Source: Fischerella sp. JS2 (GTDB lineage: Bacteria > Cyanobacteriota > Cyanobacteriia > Cyanobacteriales > Nostocaceae). From it: a stretch of DNA of 64,000 nucleotides. This document shows, one piece after another, positions 1-11,220 of the stretch. Every line of letters starts with the position of its first letter. The first letter of the stretch is position 1. Where the stretch lies: assembly GCF_032393985.1 (NCBI RefSeq), contig NZ_CP135918.1, forward strand, positions 992,001 to 1,056,000. The letters are read 5' to 3'. The notes below the pieces were generated by a model that made no database searches, was not told the DNA's origin, and saw nothing but the letters and a program-made list of their open reading frames with translations. The position numbers and the translations under genes are program-made.

Positions 1-1
1 G

Positions 2-949
2 TTCTACGTCAAAAGCTTTCCAAGAGAAAGATTACAGCAAACCTTAGCTTATGAAGGAGTAAAATCTATTCGCCCCTTATATGCTGATATTGCCCAATGG
101 CGCAACCCAGAAAATCGGTTGAGTCGGGGGATTTTGGTATGGGGAATTGATCCAGCCAACCCACCCTTTGATCTACCTGAGGTAGACCAGTATCTAGATC
201 AACTGAAACTACTAGATCGGGTATTATTTGATCATGCTTCTCGCCCAGAATACGGTCCCATCCCAGATTTAGTAAAACAGCATAGTAGCGTAGAAGTAGA
301 GGTGAATCAGCAAACAGTACAAACAGTAGGTTTATTTCAGCTAGGCGCTTCCTTTGGTGCTGACGGTAATATAGTGGTCAGTGATTCTACGTTTCTCAAA
401 CTTTTTCCTAACTACCAGCCCAATCAAATAGCAGTTGGACTAATTAACCTTGAATCTGGTGCAAATGTAGAAAAAGTGCGATCGCAACTCCAAGCAAGTT
501 TACCAAACGATGTCAAAGTAGTGACTACCCAAGAATTTGCCCAGATAGAAATTAATTATTGGGGAAATCAGGGAATCGGATTTATTTTTGGTATGGGAGT
601 AGCAGTAGGGTTCATCGTCGGGATTGTAATTGTTTACCAAATTCTCTACTCTGATGTTTCCGATCACCTGCCAGAGTATGCCACCCTGAAAGCAATGGGA
701 TATAGCGATCGCTATCTCATGACCATGTTAATGCAAGAAGCTTTATTATTAGCAGCATTAGGATTTATACCCGGATTAGCACTTTCGATAGGACTCTATC
801 AGATCACCTACGCTGCAACTTTACTTCCCATTGCCATGAAACTCAACCGCGCCATATTTGTGCTGTCCCTAACAATAATTATGTGCAGTGTTTCCGGTGC
901 AATTGCTATGCGAAAACTCCGCGCCGCCGATCCCGCAGATATGTTTTAA
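2..949 (+). CDS. devC: DevC-like ABC exporter permease, 5' end cut by window edge
   Basis: The frame is open from the left edge, so about 315 C-terminal residues are present. The family is usually about 385 residues, so the N-terminal membrane segment and first periplasmic part are missing. What is seen is a periplasmic MacB-type region followed by FtsX-like membrane segments, including a long hydrophobic stretch starting GIGFIFGMGVAVG, and the typical cytoplasmic loop YATLKAMGYSDRYL. The protein ends in a charged tail after the last membrane segment. DevC is the inner-membrane permease of DevBCA-type exporters, which in heterocyst formers move glycolipids with an adaptor (DevB) and a TolC-like channel. 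A devA-like ATPase gene follows after about 60 bases, supporting the assignment. The substrate of this copy cannot be told from sequence. Confidence 0.85.
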   Translation, partial: FYVKSFPRERLQQTLAYEGVKSIRPLYADIAQWRNPENRLSRGILVWGIDPANPPFDLPEVDQYLDQLKLLDRVLFDHASRPEYGPIPDLVKQHSSVEVEVNQQTVQTVGLFQLGASFGADGNIVVSDSTFLKLFPNYQPNQIAVGLINLESGANVEKVRSQLQASLPNDVKVVTTQEFAQIEINYWGNQGIGFIFGMGVAVGFIVGIVIVYQILYSDVSDHLPEYATLKAMGYSDRYLMTMLMQEALLLAALGFIPGLALSIGLYQITYAATLLPIAMKLNRAIFVLSLTIIMCSVSGAIAMRKLRAADPADMF

Positions 950-1010
950 ATAATTGTTGTTTGTTGATAGTTGTTTGTTGTTTATAATAAGAACTCATCG
1001 CTAAATATAA

Positions 1011-1724
1011 ATGATGCAACCTGTAATTTCAATTAAAAATCTCAATCATTACTTTGGGCAAGGTAATCTCTGCAAACAAGTATTATTTGACATTAACTTA
1101 AATATATATGCAGGAGAAATCGTGATTATGACTGGACCATCTGGTTCAGGTAAAACTACATTATTAACCTTGATGGGTGGCTTACGTTATGCACAAGAAG
1201 GAAGCTTAAAAATATTCGATCAAGAAATGTGCGGAACTAGTAAAAAACAGCTAACACAAATTCGTCGTCAAATTGGTTATATTTTTCAAGCCCATAACCT
1301 GTTGACATTTTTAACAGCAAAACAAAATGTCCGCATGTCTCTAGAATTACATGAAGAGATGCTAAATCAGGCTTTAGACGCCAAAGCAACTACGATTTTA
1401 GAACAAGTTGGTTTAGGAAATCGTGTTAATTATTATGCCGAAAAATTATCAGGTGGACAACGACAAAGAGTAGCGATCGCTCGGGCATTAGTCAGTCATC
1501 CTAAAATAGTTTTGGCAGATGAACCCACCGCCGCCCTTGATAAAAAATCCGGTCGAGATGTAGTAGAATTAATGCACAAATTAGCCAAAGAAAAAGGTTG
1601 TACAATTTTACTTGTTACCCATGATAACCGGATTTTAGATATAGGCGATCGCATCATTTATATGGAAGATGGCTATCTCAAAAATGAGAGTACAGGTACA
1701 CTTGTTTCCAATCAAGTCGACTAA
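1011..1724 (+). CDS. devA: DevA-like ABC transporter ATP-binding protein
   Basis: A 237-residue single nucleotide-binding domain. Walker A is GPSGSGKT near residue 45, the signature is LSGGQRQR near residue 148, Walker B is IVLADEP with the catalytic E, and the switch His is in VTHD. It belongs to the MacB/LolD/DevA group that powers FtsX-fold permeases. It lies 61 bases downstream of the devC-like gene on the same strand, so the two probably form the C-A part of a devBCA operon whose devB would lie to the left of the window. The spacer before it holds a short TTGTTGTTTGTTG tandem repeat. The start is an ATGATG pair; the first ATG is used here. Confidence 0.88.
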   Translation: MMQPVISIKNLNHYFGQGNLCKQVLFDINLNIYAGEIVIMTGPSGSGKTTLLTLMGGLRYAQEGSLKIFDQEMCGTSKKQLTQIRRQIGYIFQAHNLLTFLTAKQNVRMSLELHEEMLNQALDAKATTILEQVGLGNRVNYYAEKLSGGQRQRVAIARALVSHPKIVLADEPTAALDKKSGRDVVELMHKLAKEKGCTILLVTHDNRILDIGDRIIYMEDGYLKNESTGTLVSNQVD

Positions 1725-1791
1725 TCTATAAAATGATCAATGACCAATAACAAATGATAAATGACTAATTTTTTATCTTAACTCTCAAGAG

Positions 1792-2535
1792 TCAAAGATA
1801 TTTTTCCATCACTGATTTCCAAACTAGATATGCTTCACCATTCAAATGTAAACCATCTTTTGTATACCTAGTATCCAATTGGTTTTCTGAATCTAACAAA
1901 AGAGAGAACAAATCTATATACAGATAATTAAATTTTGTTGCTAGTTCTCTCAGCCCTGTGTTTAAATTTAAAATTCTGTTATTATCTTGCCAGTAAGTAT
2001 CAACCTGATTATTAACAGGTAAAACACTTTGAATAAAAATTTCTGTATTTGGTGTTTTCTCATGAAACTTATACAAAATAGTTTCATATATTTCTAAAAT
2101 TTGAGAGACTGATTTGGGAGTATTGATTAAATCATTTATACCGATCATTAAAAAAATTTGTTTTGGCTTTCCTGCCAATATTGGCTCTAAACGATGCAAT
2201 ACTCTCTCTGTTGTGTCTCCAGAGATACCTCGATTTTTCACATTGATATTTGACAATAATTCTATCCATTCTCCTTCATCAGTAATACTATCACCCAGCA
2301 TGATAATATCAGATTCCGATTGCGGTAGTTTTGTAAATTGATTTAACTTATGCCAATAATAAGGAGGATAACTATTTAGAACACTAGGTTTATTTATATT
2401 CAAAATATTCTTTACTTTGGTCACTATATTAAATAATCTAGTTTGCTCACTAATCAAAAAACTTAAAATTACCAAAAGAAAAATGTTAATAACAGAACTT
2501 AATAACGTTAGTGAAACTTGCTCTATCATAGCCAT
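1792..2535 (-). CDS. SGNH/GDSL-family hydrolase with N-terminal membrane anchor
   Basis: 247 residues. An N-terminal hydrophobic segment (about residues 8-28) suggests a membrane anchor or uncleaved signal. It is followed by an SGNH hydrolase domain: block I GDSITDEG with the nucleophile Ser (about residues 82-89), a block with NRGISGDT, the GxND block MIGINDL, and the D-x-x-H block KDGLHLN near residue 230. All four blocks expected of a working enzyme are present. Such enzymes are esterases, lipases or acyl-hydrolases of lipids or sugars; the substrate is not predictable. The gene is convergent with devA and in the same direction as miaA, 80 bases downstream of it. It is low in G+C like the neighbouring intergenic DNA. 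Confidence 0.82.
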   Translation of the reverse strand: MAMIEQVSLTLLSSVINIFLLVILSFLISEQTRLFNIVTKVKNILNINKPSVLNSYPPYYWHKLNQFTKLPQSESDIIMLGDSITDEGEWIELLSNINVKNRGISGDTTERVLHRLEPILAGKPKQIFLMIGINDLINTPKSVSQILEIYETILYKFHEKTPNTEIFIQSVLPVNNQVDTYWQDNNRILNLNTGLRELATKFNYLYIDLFSLLLDSENQLDTRYTKDGLHLNGEAYLVWKSVMEKYL

Positions 2536-2615
2536 TACTTAACACCAACAACGAATGACAAATGATAAATGACGATCCTCGCATTTAACTTTATTTGTGT
2601 CGACCTACTTTATAT

Positions 2616-3794
2616 TTAATTGCTATATTCAGAATTACCTATAAAACTCTCGACTCGCTGCCATGCTTTTTCCAGCAAATCTGGAGATTCAACATCAAAC
2701 CACTCAATTTGAGGATAAGCACGAAACCAAGTGCGTTGACGTTTTGCAAACTGTCGAGTGTGTAAAATAATTAATTCTTTTGCCTTATTTAAAGAAATAT
2801 CCCCAGCCAAATATTGCTTAATCTCCTGATAGCCTAAAGTATTTAACAAAGGTAAATCCACACCATATTTCTGGCAAAGATTCTCCACTTCAGCGACCAA
2901 ACCATCTGCAATCATTTTCTCAGTACGTCGTGCAATGCGATCGCCCAAATGAGCAACATCACAATCTAAACCGATTTGCAAAATCGGATAACTTGGCGGA
3001 TTTTCTCCCTGTTGTTCAGAAATCGGACGACCAGTAACGTAAAATACCTCTAATCCTCTTAAAGTCCTGACAGAATCATTGGGGTGAATCTTTGCTGCGG
3101 CAACGGGATCAACTTGTTGTAGCATAGCGTAGAGTTGCATTTGACCAACAGATGCCAGCTGCGATCGCAACTCCTGTTGTGGTGCTACTCTCGGAATCTT
3201 CATCCCCTGAGTAATCGCACGAATGTACAAGCCAGTACCACCCACCAGGAGGGGATGGGGAGGTGGGGAGGTGGGGGGATGGGGTGATGGGGAGTGTGTA
3301 GACGAGGCAGTGCAGTGGACTCCTTTCCCGGCATAAAGGAGCCACTGCGGTGGACTCTTCTCCCGGCATAAAGGAGCCACTGCGGTGGACTCCTTTCCCG
3401 GCATAAAGAAAGAGGCGTCACGTGGCGTCACCTGCCGTGCGCTTTGCGCGGCTTCCCGTAGGGTGGAGTGTGGGGAGTGAAGATGTTCTCCCTTGTCCTC
3501 CGTGTCCCCCTTGTCCCCCCTGTCTCCCTTCTCCCCTCCCAAGATTAGGGCTTGCGCTTGCGCCTGGTAATCTGCTACAGTCATGACTTCTGTAGGATTG
3601 CATATATCTATCAAATAGTGTGGTACTAATTTCTGTTCATCCACAGTTGGTTTTGCTGTACCAATATCAAATTCTCGGTATACTTGACGGGAGTCTGCAC
3701 TCAGAATTACAGTATCTAATCGCATAGCTAAAGCTAATGCTAAACCTGACTTACCTGTTGCCGTCGCGCCACAAATCACAATTAATTTAGTCAT
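2616..3794 (-). CDS. miaA: tRNA dimethylallyltransferase MiaA with a ~96-residue repeat-derived insertion
   Basis: MiaA adds a dimethylallyl group to N6 of A37 in tRNAs reading UNN codons. The N-terminal P-loop GATATGKS (residues 9-16), DSRQVY and FDIGTAKPT are present, as is the downstream block LLVGGTGLYIRA and a basic C-terminal part with QFAKRQRTWFR. The protein is 392 residues, against about 300 for the family. The excess is a low-complexity stretch at about residues 86-181 that replaces the short loop just before GGTGLYIRA. Removing it leaves a normal MiaA of about 296 residues with all motifs. The insertion keeps the frame open, so the gene may be functional, but folding and activity are uncertain. 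ATG at 3794 is chosen because it starts the conserved TKLIVICGATATGKS. Confidence 0.88.
   Translation of the reverse strand: MTKLIVICGATATGKSGLALALAMRLDTVILSADSRQVYREFDIGTAKPTVDEQKLVPHYLIDICNPTEVMTVADYQAQAQALILGGEKGDRGDKGDTEDKGEHLHSPHSTLREAAQSARQVTPRDASFFMPGKESTAVAPLCREKSPPQWLLYAGKGVHCTASSTHSPSPHPPTSPPPHPLLVGGTGLYIRAITQGMKIPRVAPQQELRSQLASVGQMQLYAMLQQVDPVAAAKIHPNDSVRTLRGLEVFYVTGRPISEQQGENPPSYPILQIGLDCDVAHLGDRIARRTEKMIADGLVAEVENLCQKYGVDLPLLNTLGYQEIKQYLAGDISLNKAKELIILHTRQFAKRQRTWFRAYPQIEWFDVESPDLLEKAWQRVESFIGNSEYSN
3252..3539. repeat. Composite dispersed-repeat insertion inside miaA
   Basis: About 288 bases inside miaA are built from elements found between genes elsewhere in the window. On the + strand, in order: a G-rich tandem (3251-3292), about three copies of a 35-bp unit ending in TCCCGGCATAAAG (about 3310-3410), the element GCGCGGCTTCCCGTAGGG also seen near 16015, 43600 and 46800, and a CTTGTCCCC-type tandem (about 3485-3535) also seen near 11035, 23180, 25615 and 26950. 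The 35-bp unit is not a multiple of three, so each copy is read in a different frame, yet no stop arises in the miaA frame. Confidence 0.85.
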
Positions 3795-6096
<2,302 letters not shown>

Positions 6097-7290
6097 ATGG
6101 GAAGGGGACACGGGAAGTGAGATAAGCGGGACAAGGAAGAATATTCTGGATAGATTCTCCCTTGTCTTTACATCTGGTGAGTCCGTTTTATCTTTCGATT
6201 CCCGCCTCTTTATTATCCTTACTTTCTCAGGTGTATAGCGATCCTATTTGATTTTTGTGGGCATAGCCTGCGCTTTGCACTTCAAAACTCGGTACATGTT
6301 TATTTCTTCTTCCCTGTTCCCTCGGATTTGCTATATATTAGAAAAATTCAACATTGTTTAACAATTGTATCCAATAAAGAATAAACATTATTTGTTGAAA
6401 AGTAGTTATAATATCAAATTTTTAAATCATGCATCACGCTGTCTTGTTACAAATTTTTAGCTTGCTCACTAGTTAATCAACATTCACCCAGATTGTAAAC
6501 ACAGAATTTATACAAGCTTTTAGTTTACACAAGCTACGTAACTGTATGAGAAATCATTAAGGCGATCGCACAAAATATCAAAAAATTTTTAAAATTTTCC
6601 AAAATTCGGATAGTCAAAAGTCATCTTCTAAGCTACAACTTTGGGTAGAGTAACAACGTAGGCGCTTATCAGAACGGGTGCTGGTAAGTTACACTGTCCA
6701 AGCTTTAGCAGTCTTGCGTAAACTCAAGGATATGGAGTGCTACGTGATTTTGATACCTGAACTCAAACAATATGGTTTTTGCTTTAAGCAACTAACTGAA
6801 CTTTATTTTCCTGACAGATGACGTATCATCATGGTGACTAACAGACAGTTAATCTCTTTATACTCATAACTAGAGAGTCTATAAGTATATAGTACGCATT
6901 CATACTATGCAATTTTGTTCTCAGTAAGCTAACATCAGTAGACTTAGCTGTCAAATCTTTTCTGAATTGATTAAAATATCGGTGTGTACAATAATAAGAG
7001 TTTGTCAAGTTGCAAAGGGTTGAATTTTTACTAATGCGCTAACCTGTGATTAAGATTGAATTAGTCATATCTCAAAACTTTCGGTCTTTCGGCTGATTCT
7101 GCCAAAGCCTCAACTCCTCAGTTAGGGTGATTGGCTATTTTACAGGTCGAGTGCTTTTATCAAAGCGCAACGACCTAAAATAGGGGAACTAAATCTGTAG
7201 TCTCACACTAACTCTAACAAATATGAGAGTGGCTGTTACCAAAAGACAAATGTAAATCCCAAATCAGTAATTTATTAAGGAAGTGTAAAA

Positions 7291-7662
7291 ATGAATGCGC
7301 TTTAGCGTTTCAATAAAGTTAAGCTCAAAGCTACTGTTCCTGTTAATGTTGTCAATCACACATAGGATCTGATACAAGTAGGTTTACCTAATTTTTAAGG
7401 TAATGATGATGCTACAAAAATTCCAAAAAGTTTTGAGAAAATTCAAGTGTATGGGTGTCATTTTCAACGTCTTTTTGGTACAACAGGCTTTACATTACCT
7501 CGCTTTACCTTACTTAATTAGTTCATGGATGCCACACAAAGAGAGTGCAATTTCTGTGAAACAGGCTACAATCGGAACAGTCTTTACAAAAAAAATCTTC
7601 CAAGAGTCATAATTATTTTGTATGGAGTGGTAAATTTTTTTAGCAACATGAGTCTTTTTTAG
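7291..7662 (+). pseudogene. Possible decayed reading frame with four in-frame stops (low confidence)
   Basis: An ATG at 7291 follows AAGGAAG with seven bases of spacing. The frame reads through 124 codons to 7662 with internal stops at 7303 (TAG), 7363 (TAG), 7396 (TAA) and 7519 (TAG). Between the stops the translation looks like ordinary protein, for example RFNKVKLKATVPVNVVNHT and DATQRECNFCETGYN. No family is recognised. A different frame of the same DNA (7403-7612) is open for 69 codons, which weakens the case. It may be a relic of a gene, a leader-like sequence, or chance. Confidence 0.25.
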
Positions 7663-7774
7663 ACCAGTCAGTAGACACTTGTGTTGCCCGGCGACACATA
7701 TCTAAAGTTTACTAAGAATGAGGAAATTTACCTTTGGGAGTACTGCTGTGGTAGAAATAAATACAGAGTTTAGA

Positions 7775-7803
7775 ACTTCCAACTTGAGCCGGGGATCTAT
7801 AAT
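7775..7803 (+). promoter_or_regulatory. Candidate promoter of the sigma factor gene (perfect -10 TATAAT)
   Basis: TATAAT at 7798-7803 lies about 155 bases upstream of the sigma factor start codon. The hexamer 17 bases upstream (7775-7780, ACTTCC) matches the -35 consensus poorly, so this may be a promoter lacking a -35 element or a chance match. The implied leader would be about 150 bases long. Confidence 0.35.
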
Positions 7804-7957
7804 AGTGTCCTCTCAACAGAAGGTAAAACTTCCGAAATTATCTTTCAGCCAAATTAGCTAACAACCCTCTTAATCACAAGGCAATATAGCTTATTAAATT
7901 AAGAGTGGTAAAAAGATCTTGAGTAATTGATTCTGCAAGGAGCATGAGGAACGCGGC

Positions 7958-9139
7958 ATGAACCAGGCTAACAACGTACTCGATACCATTGATTATCAGC
8001 CTGACCTAGAAATTGAGATAAATCAGCCTGAGCTTGAGTTAGAAGAACTCTTGTTGGAAGATGAAGAGGACTTGCTGATCGGTGAAGAAGGCGAACTCGA
8101 TGAAGAATTTTTAGAACCTCAGTCTGATGAGGACGACGCAAAGTCTGGGAAAGCCGCAAAATCGCGTCGTCGGTCACAAAGCAAGAAAAAGCACTACACC
8201 GAGGATTCAATTCGCCTTTACTTGCAAGAAATAGGTCGAATTCGTTTGCTTCGGGCTGACGAAGAAATTGAACTAGCACGTAAGATTGCAGATTTGCTGG
8301 AATTAGAGCGAGTGCGTGATAGACTGCAACAGCAGTTAGAACGTGAACCTCAATACAGTGAATGGGCAGAAGCAGTACAATTGCCCTTGCCACAATTCCG
8401 TCATCGGCTACATGTTGGTCGTCGGGCAAAAGACAAAATGGTGCAATCTAACCTGCGTCTTGTAGTTTCAATTGCCAAAAAGTACATGAATCGTGGTTTG
8501 TCTTTCCAGGACTTGATTCAGGAAGGTAGTCTTGGTTTGATTCGCGCTGCTGAAAAGTTTGACCACGAAAAAGGTTACAAGTTTTCTACATATGCTACAT
8601 GGTGGATTCGTCAGGCGATCACCAGAGCGATCGCTGATCAATCCCGGACAATTCGTTTACCTGTCCACCTCTACGAAACTATCTCTCGCATCAAAAAGAC
8701 TACCAAGTTGCTTTCTCAAGAAATGGGCCGTAAACCCACTGAGGAAGAAATTGCCACAAGAATGGAGATGACTATAGAGAAGCTGAGGTTTATTGCCAAG
8801 TCTGCCCAGTTGCCAATCTCTTTGGAAACCCCCATCGGGAAAGAAGAAGATTCCCGATTAGGTGATTTTATTGAATCTGATGGCGAAACTCCAGAAGATC
8901 AAGTTTCTAAGAACCTCCTGCGCGAAGACTTAGAAAAAGTCCTCGACAGTCTCAGTCCTCGTGAACGCGATGTTCTGCGACTCCGCTATGGTTTAGACGA
9001 CGGTCGGATGAAGACTTTGGAAGAAATTGGTCAAATTTTCAATGTCACTCGCGAACGTATTCGGCAAATAGAGGCGAAAGCACTTCGGAAGTTACGCCAC
9101 CCCAACCGTAACAGCGTTCTTAAAGAATATATTCGGTAA
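7958..9139 (+). CDS. sigA: Principal (group 1) RNA polymerase sigma factor SigA/RpoD
   Basis: 393 residues, the size usual for cyanobacterial SigA. An acidic N-terminal part (about residues 15-65, many E and D) is followed by a short basic stretch [10 protein letters not shown]. Region 1.2 begins [16 protein letters not shown]. Region 2 carries [31 protein letters not shown] and the -10-recognising [15 protein letters not shown]. Region 3 follows, then region 4 with [14 protein letters not shown] and the helix-turn-helix ending [18 protein letters not shown]. The acidic region and complete domain set indicate the housekeeping rather than an alternative sigma factor. GAGGA at 7946-7950 lies seven bases before the ATG. 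A long AT-rich upstream region and a downstream hairpin suggest a single-gene transcript. Confidence 0.95.
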   Translation: MNQANNVLDTIDYQPDLEIEINQPELELEELLLEDEEDLLIGEEGELDEEFLEPQSDEDDAKSGKAAKSRRRSQSKKKHYTEDSIRLYLQEIGRIRLLRADEEIELARKIADLLELERVRDRLQQQLEREPQYSEWAEAVQLPLPQFRHRLHVGRRAKDKMVQSNLRLVVSIAKKYMNRGLSFQDLIQEGSLGLIRAAEKFDHEKGYKFSTYATWWIRQAITRAIADQSRTIRLPVHLYETISRIKKTTKLLSQEMGRKPTEEEIATRMEMTIEKLRFIAKSAQLPISLETPIGKEEDSRLGDFIESDGETPEDQVSKNLLREDLEKVLDSLSPRERDVLRLRYGLDDGRMKTLEEIGQIFNVTRERIRQIEAKALRKLRHPNRNSVLKEYIR

Positions 9140-9228
9140 TTGTCATTCGTCCTTTATTAGTCCTTTATTATTAGTCATTTGTGCAAAAACAATAACAAAT
9201 CACAAATGACCAATGACAAAAAATAAAG

Positions 9229-9260
9229 AACCTGGGAGTGTTAATTCACCCCAGGTTTTC
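9229..9260. terminator. Hairpin terminator between sigA and the Hli gene
   Basis: AACCTGGG (9229-9236) pairs with CCCAGGTT (9250-9257) across a 13-base loop, followed by TT. It sits between convergent genes and could serve both, with A-rich sequence on the left side. Confidence 0.6.
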
Positions 9261-9307
9261 ATTTATCTGCATTAGTGATGTCCTATAAAAACTTCTGGTT
9301 CTAATAT

Positions 9308-9487
9308 TTACATAATGCCCCAGAAGTGTAAGAAGCCTTGACCAGAAAATAATTCAATCAGACCAGCAGCTAAAAATCCGATCATCGCCAAGCGACCGTT
9401 CCAAATTTCTGCCTGAGGAGTAAAGCCCCAACGCCAAGAGTTGCGATCTTCTATTACAGAAGCTGTGATTTTTGTTGTATCTTGCAT
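9308..9487 (-). CDS. High-light-inducible (Hli/Scp) chlorophyll-binding protein
   Basis: 59 residues with a single membrane helix carrying the chlorophyll-binding motif [12 protein letters not shown], as in one-helix Hli proteins that protect photosystem assembly intermediates in the thylakoid membrane. A WGFTPQAE stretch before the helix is typical. The protein ends shortly after the helix (LHFWGIM). ATG at 9487 is used: GGAG lies eight bases upstream, whereas the alternative GTG three codons earlier overlaps that Shine-Dalgarno sequence. On the - strand a TATAAT hexamer lies about 65 bases upstream (9550-9555) and could be the -10 element. Regulation by light stress is expected from the family, not shown here. 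Confidence 0.9.
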   Translation of the reverse strand: MQDTTKITASVIEDRNSWRWGFTPQAEIWNGRLAMIGFLAAGLIELFSGQGFLHFWGIM

Positions 9488-10244
9488 GATTAGCACTCCA
9501 AACTGAATTTATTAAAGTTTATTAGCCTTTGTTAACTAATATAACAACTATTATAAGAAATGCAACGTTTATGAAAATCTATCCTATTACATTGACTTAT
9601 AGTACACATAGTTGTAATAACTTATCTAAAACATTCAATCTCCAGTAAAGCATTGTGGCAATATTTGCCGATATGAGATTAATAAATCCCTTCTGCCCTC
9701 TCTGTGCCTTTCCTGATAAATAAAAACTGGAAGTCCCATTTCCAAGGGTTATGGTTTCAGCGAGCTTAATACCTGTATTGTTGTGAAGCTCAATACGCCT
9801 CACTTATAGTATATCTACTTTTTGAGAATTATTAGCAATTAGTTTGAGAAAATTTTGATATTTAGGTATATTTTGCTGCATAATTTATACTCTGTACGTA
9901 TAATTTTCATTGGGTGTAGTAGGGCTTAATAAAGAGTTAAAGAGAAATATTGCCCATACACAGCATAATCCTACTGTTCCTGACTGACTCGTGATATGAG
10001 GTTTGAGTAAAAACACGATATTCAACTATTCTTCATGATAATTTTAAATAACAAAGGTTAATTGCTGCATAATTTTGCGTTAATCTCTTCTTAAGATAAC
10101 TTCCTAATCAATACCAACAATTACAAGTTTTGAAATGTAGTTAGGAGATAACCAAACAACTACAGCCACAAAATTTTCAATATACAAATCAATACATCTT
10201 TAGTTACTGTCTTTGGACAGCAACTGCTTGTACAAGGGTAGAGT
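9488..10244. other. Intergenic region, 757 bases, no supported gene
   Basis: AT-rich sequence upstream of the Hli gene on one side and of a membrane-protein gene on the other. A 68-codon open stretch on the - strand (9597-9803) has no recognisable similarity and no good ribosome binding site. The words TGCATAATTTATAC and TGCATAATTTTGCG (about 9878 and 10065) are loosely repeated. Nothing else recognised. Confidence 0.5.
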
Positions 10245-10946
10245 ATGTTAAAAAAAAGTGAGCAGCAAAGCAATACTCAAGTCAGACTCTTCAGTTTTGC
10301 TCGATTCAGAGTATTACTACCAATTATTTTATTGATATACACACCAGTAGTGATTCTTTTTGTAATTCTAAAGTTGCAAAATAAAGTACCTGTAGAGTAC
10401 CTGACACGAGATCCATTAGCAGTTGCCAAAGCACCATTTTATTGGGGAGCAATTTCCAACTTTGGTATATTAATTTGGTGTGGTGCTGTAGTTATTTCTT
10501 TGTTCAGCTTTAAAATACTCCAAAATGTAAAAATTTGTAGTGAATTTTCTCATTTTTTTCTTTTTTCTGGAGTAATAACATCTATTCTGCTACTAGATGA
10601 TCTTTTTCTTCTTCATGAAGAAGTTTTTCCCTATTATCTAAATATTTCTGAAAAACTCGTTTTCCTTGGGTATGGAATCCTGATCTCATTTTATTTAGTT
10701 AGGTTTAGGAAAACCATATTAAAGACAGAATTTATTTTCCTTGTTCTCGCTTTTGGCTTTTTTGGATTATCAGTATTTCTTGACTTACTTCCAGTCACAG
10801 ATTGGCTTGGGAATGAAAATGAATACTTACTAGAAGATGGTGCAAAACTGCTGGGAATGATTAGTTGGCTTGCTTACTTCGGAAGAACTTGTGCAGAACA
10901 AATTCAACGAGTACTTCTACTAGAAAATAGTAGACTCAATAAATAG
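10245..10946 (+). CDS. Uncharacterised multi-pass membrane protein
   Basis: 233 residues, no family recognised with confidence. About six hydrophobic segments are visible: residues 22-42, 65-90, 98-118, 135-150, 160-185 and a last one near 205-220. Polar residues inside or beside membrane segments stand out: DDLFLLHEE after the third segment, and FLDLLPVTDW plus EYLLEDGAKLLG near the end. Clustered Asp, Glu and His in this arrangement recalls membrane metal-dependent hydrolases such as the alkaline-ceramidase-like (CREST) group, but this is only an impression. The gene stands alone, with about 300 bases of repeat-containing DNA between it and the convergent topoisomerase gene. Confidence 0.65.
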   Translation: MLKKSEQQSNTQVRLFSFARFRVLLPIILLIYTPVVILFVILKLQNKVPVEYLTRDPLAVAKAPFYWGAISNFGILIWCGAVVISLFSFKILQNVKICSEFSHFFLFSGVITSILLLDDLFLLHEEVFPYYLNISEKLVFLGYGILISFYLVRFRKTILKTEFIFLVLAFGFFGLSVFLDLLPVTDWLGNENEYLLEDGAKLLGMISWLAYFGRTCAEQIQRVLLLENSRLNK

Positions 10947-11220
10947 AGAAGATACCGTAGTTATAAGTAGAAGGCAGATAGCAGCAGGGAAAAAGGCTTC
11001 TGACTTAAAATATACACAGAGATGCGAGAGTGTGGGGATACGGAGGACAAGGAAGACAAGGGGGAAGATTTGTATCAAGAATTTTGTGGAATTGTATTAG
11101 ATGCTGCGATCGCTTATCTTAACAAGAGCAAATACTTGATTCAAAAAACTTTAGTCAATCGAGGCGCAGTCGGACTAGCGCCTCTAAATTATGTACCGTG
11201 GCTCATCTGAAGTTTCAACA

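Larger units (their letters stand above)
6097..7957. other. 1.86 kb gene-poor region between gyrB and the sigma factor gene
   Basis: No convincing intact gene. Just after gyrB is a purine-rich repeat of the GGGACAAGG type (6097-6150). The rest is AT-rich. A possible decayed reading frame lies at 7291-7662 (listed separately). A stretch at about 6660-6820 is open in one frame but has no good start. The last 300 bases are the probable promoter and leader of the sigma factor gene. No tRNA, 6S, tmRNA or RNase P RNA signature was recognised, but a structured RNA cannot be excluded by eye. Confidence 0.5.

Noticed and set aside
6660-6820. Open stretch without start upstream of the sigma factor gene
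   Set aside because: About 55 codons, no start codon at a sensible position and no recognisable protein.
9597-9803. 68-codon open frame on the - strand downstream of the topmost Hli upstream region
   Set aside because: No recognisable similarity, no good ribosome binding site, and composition like the surrounding AT-rich DNA.
11022-11210. 62-codon open frame on the + strand
   Set aside because: Its first third is a GGACAAGG-type dispersed repeat and the rest has no family similarity.
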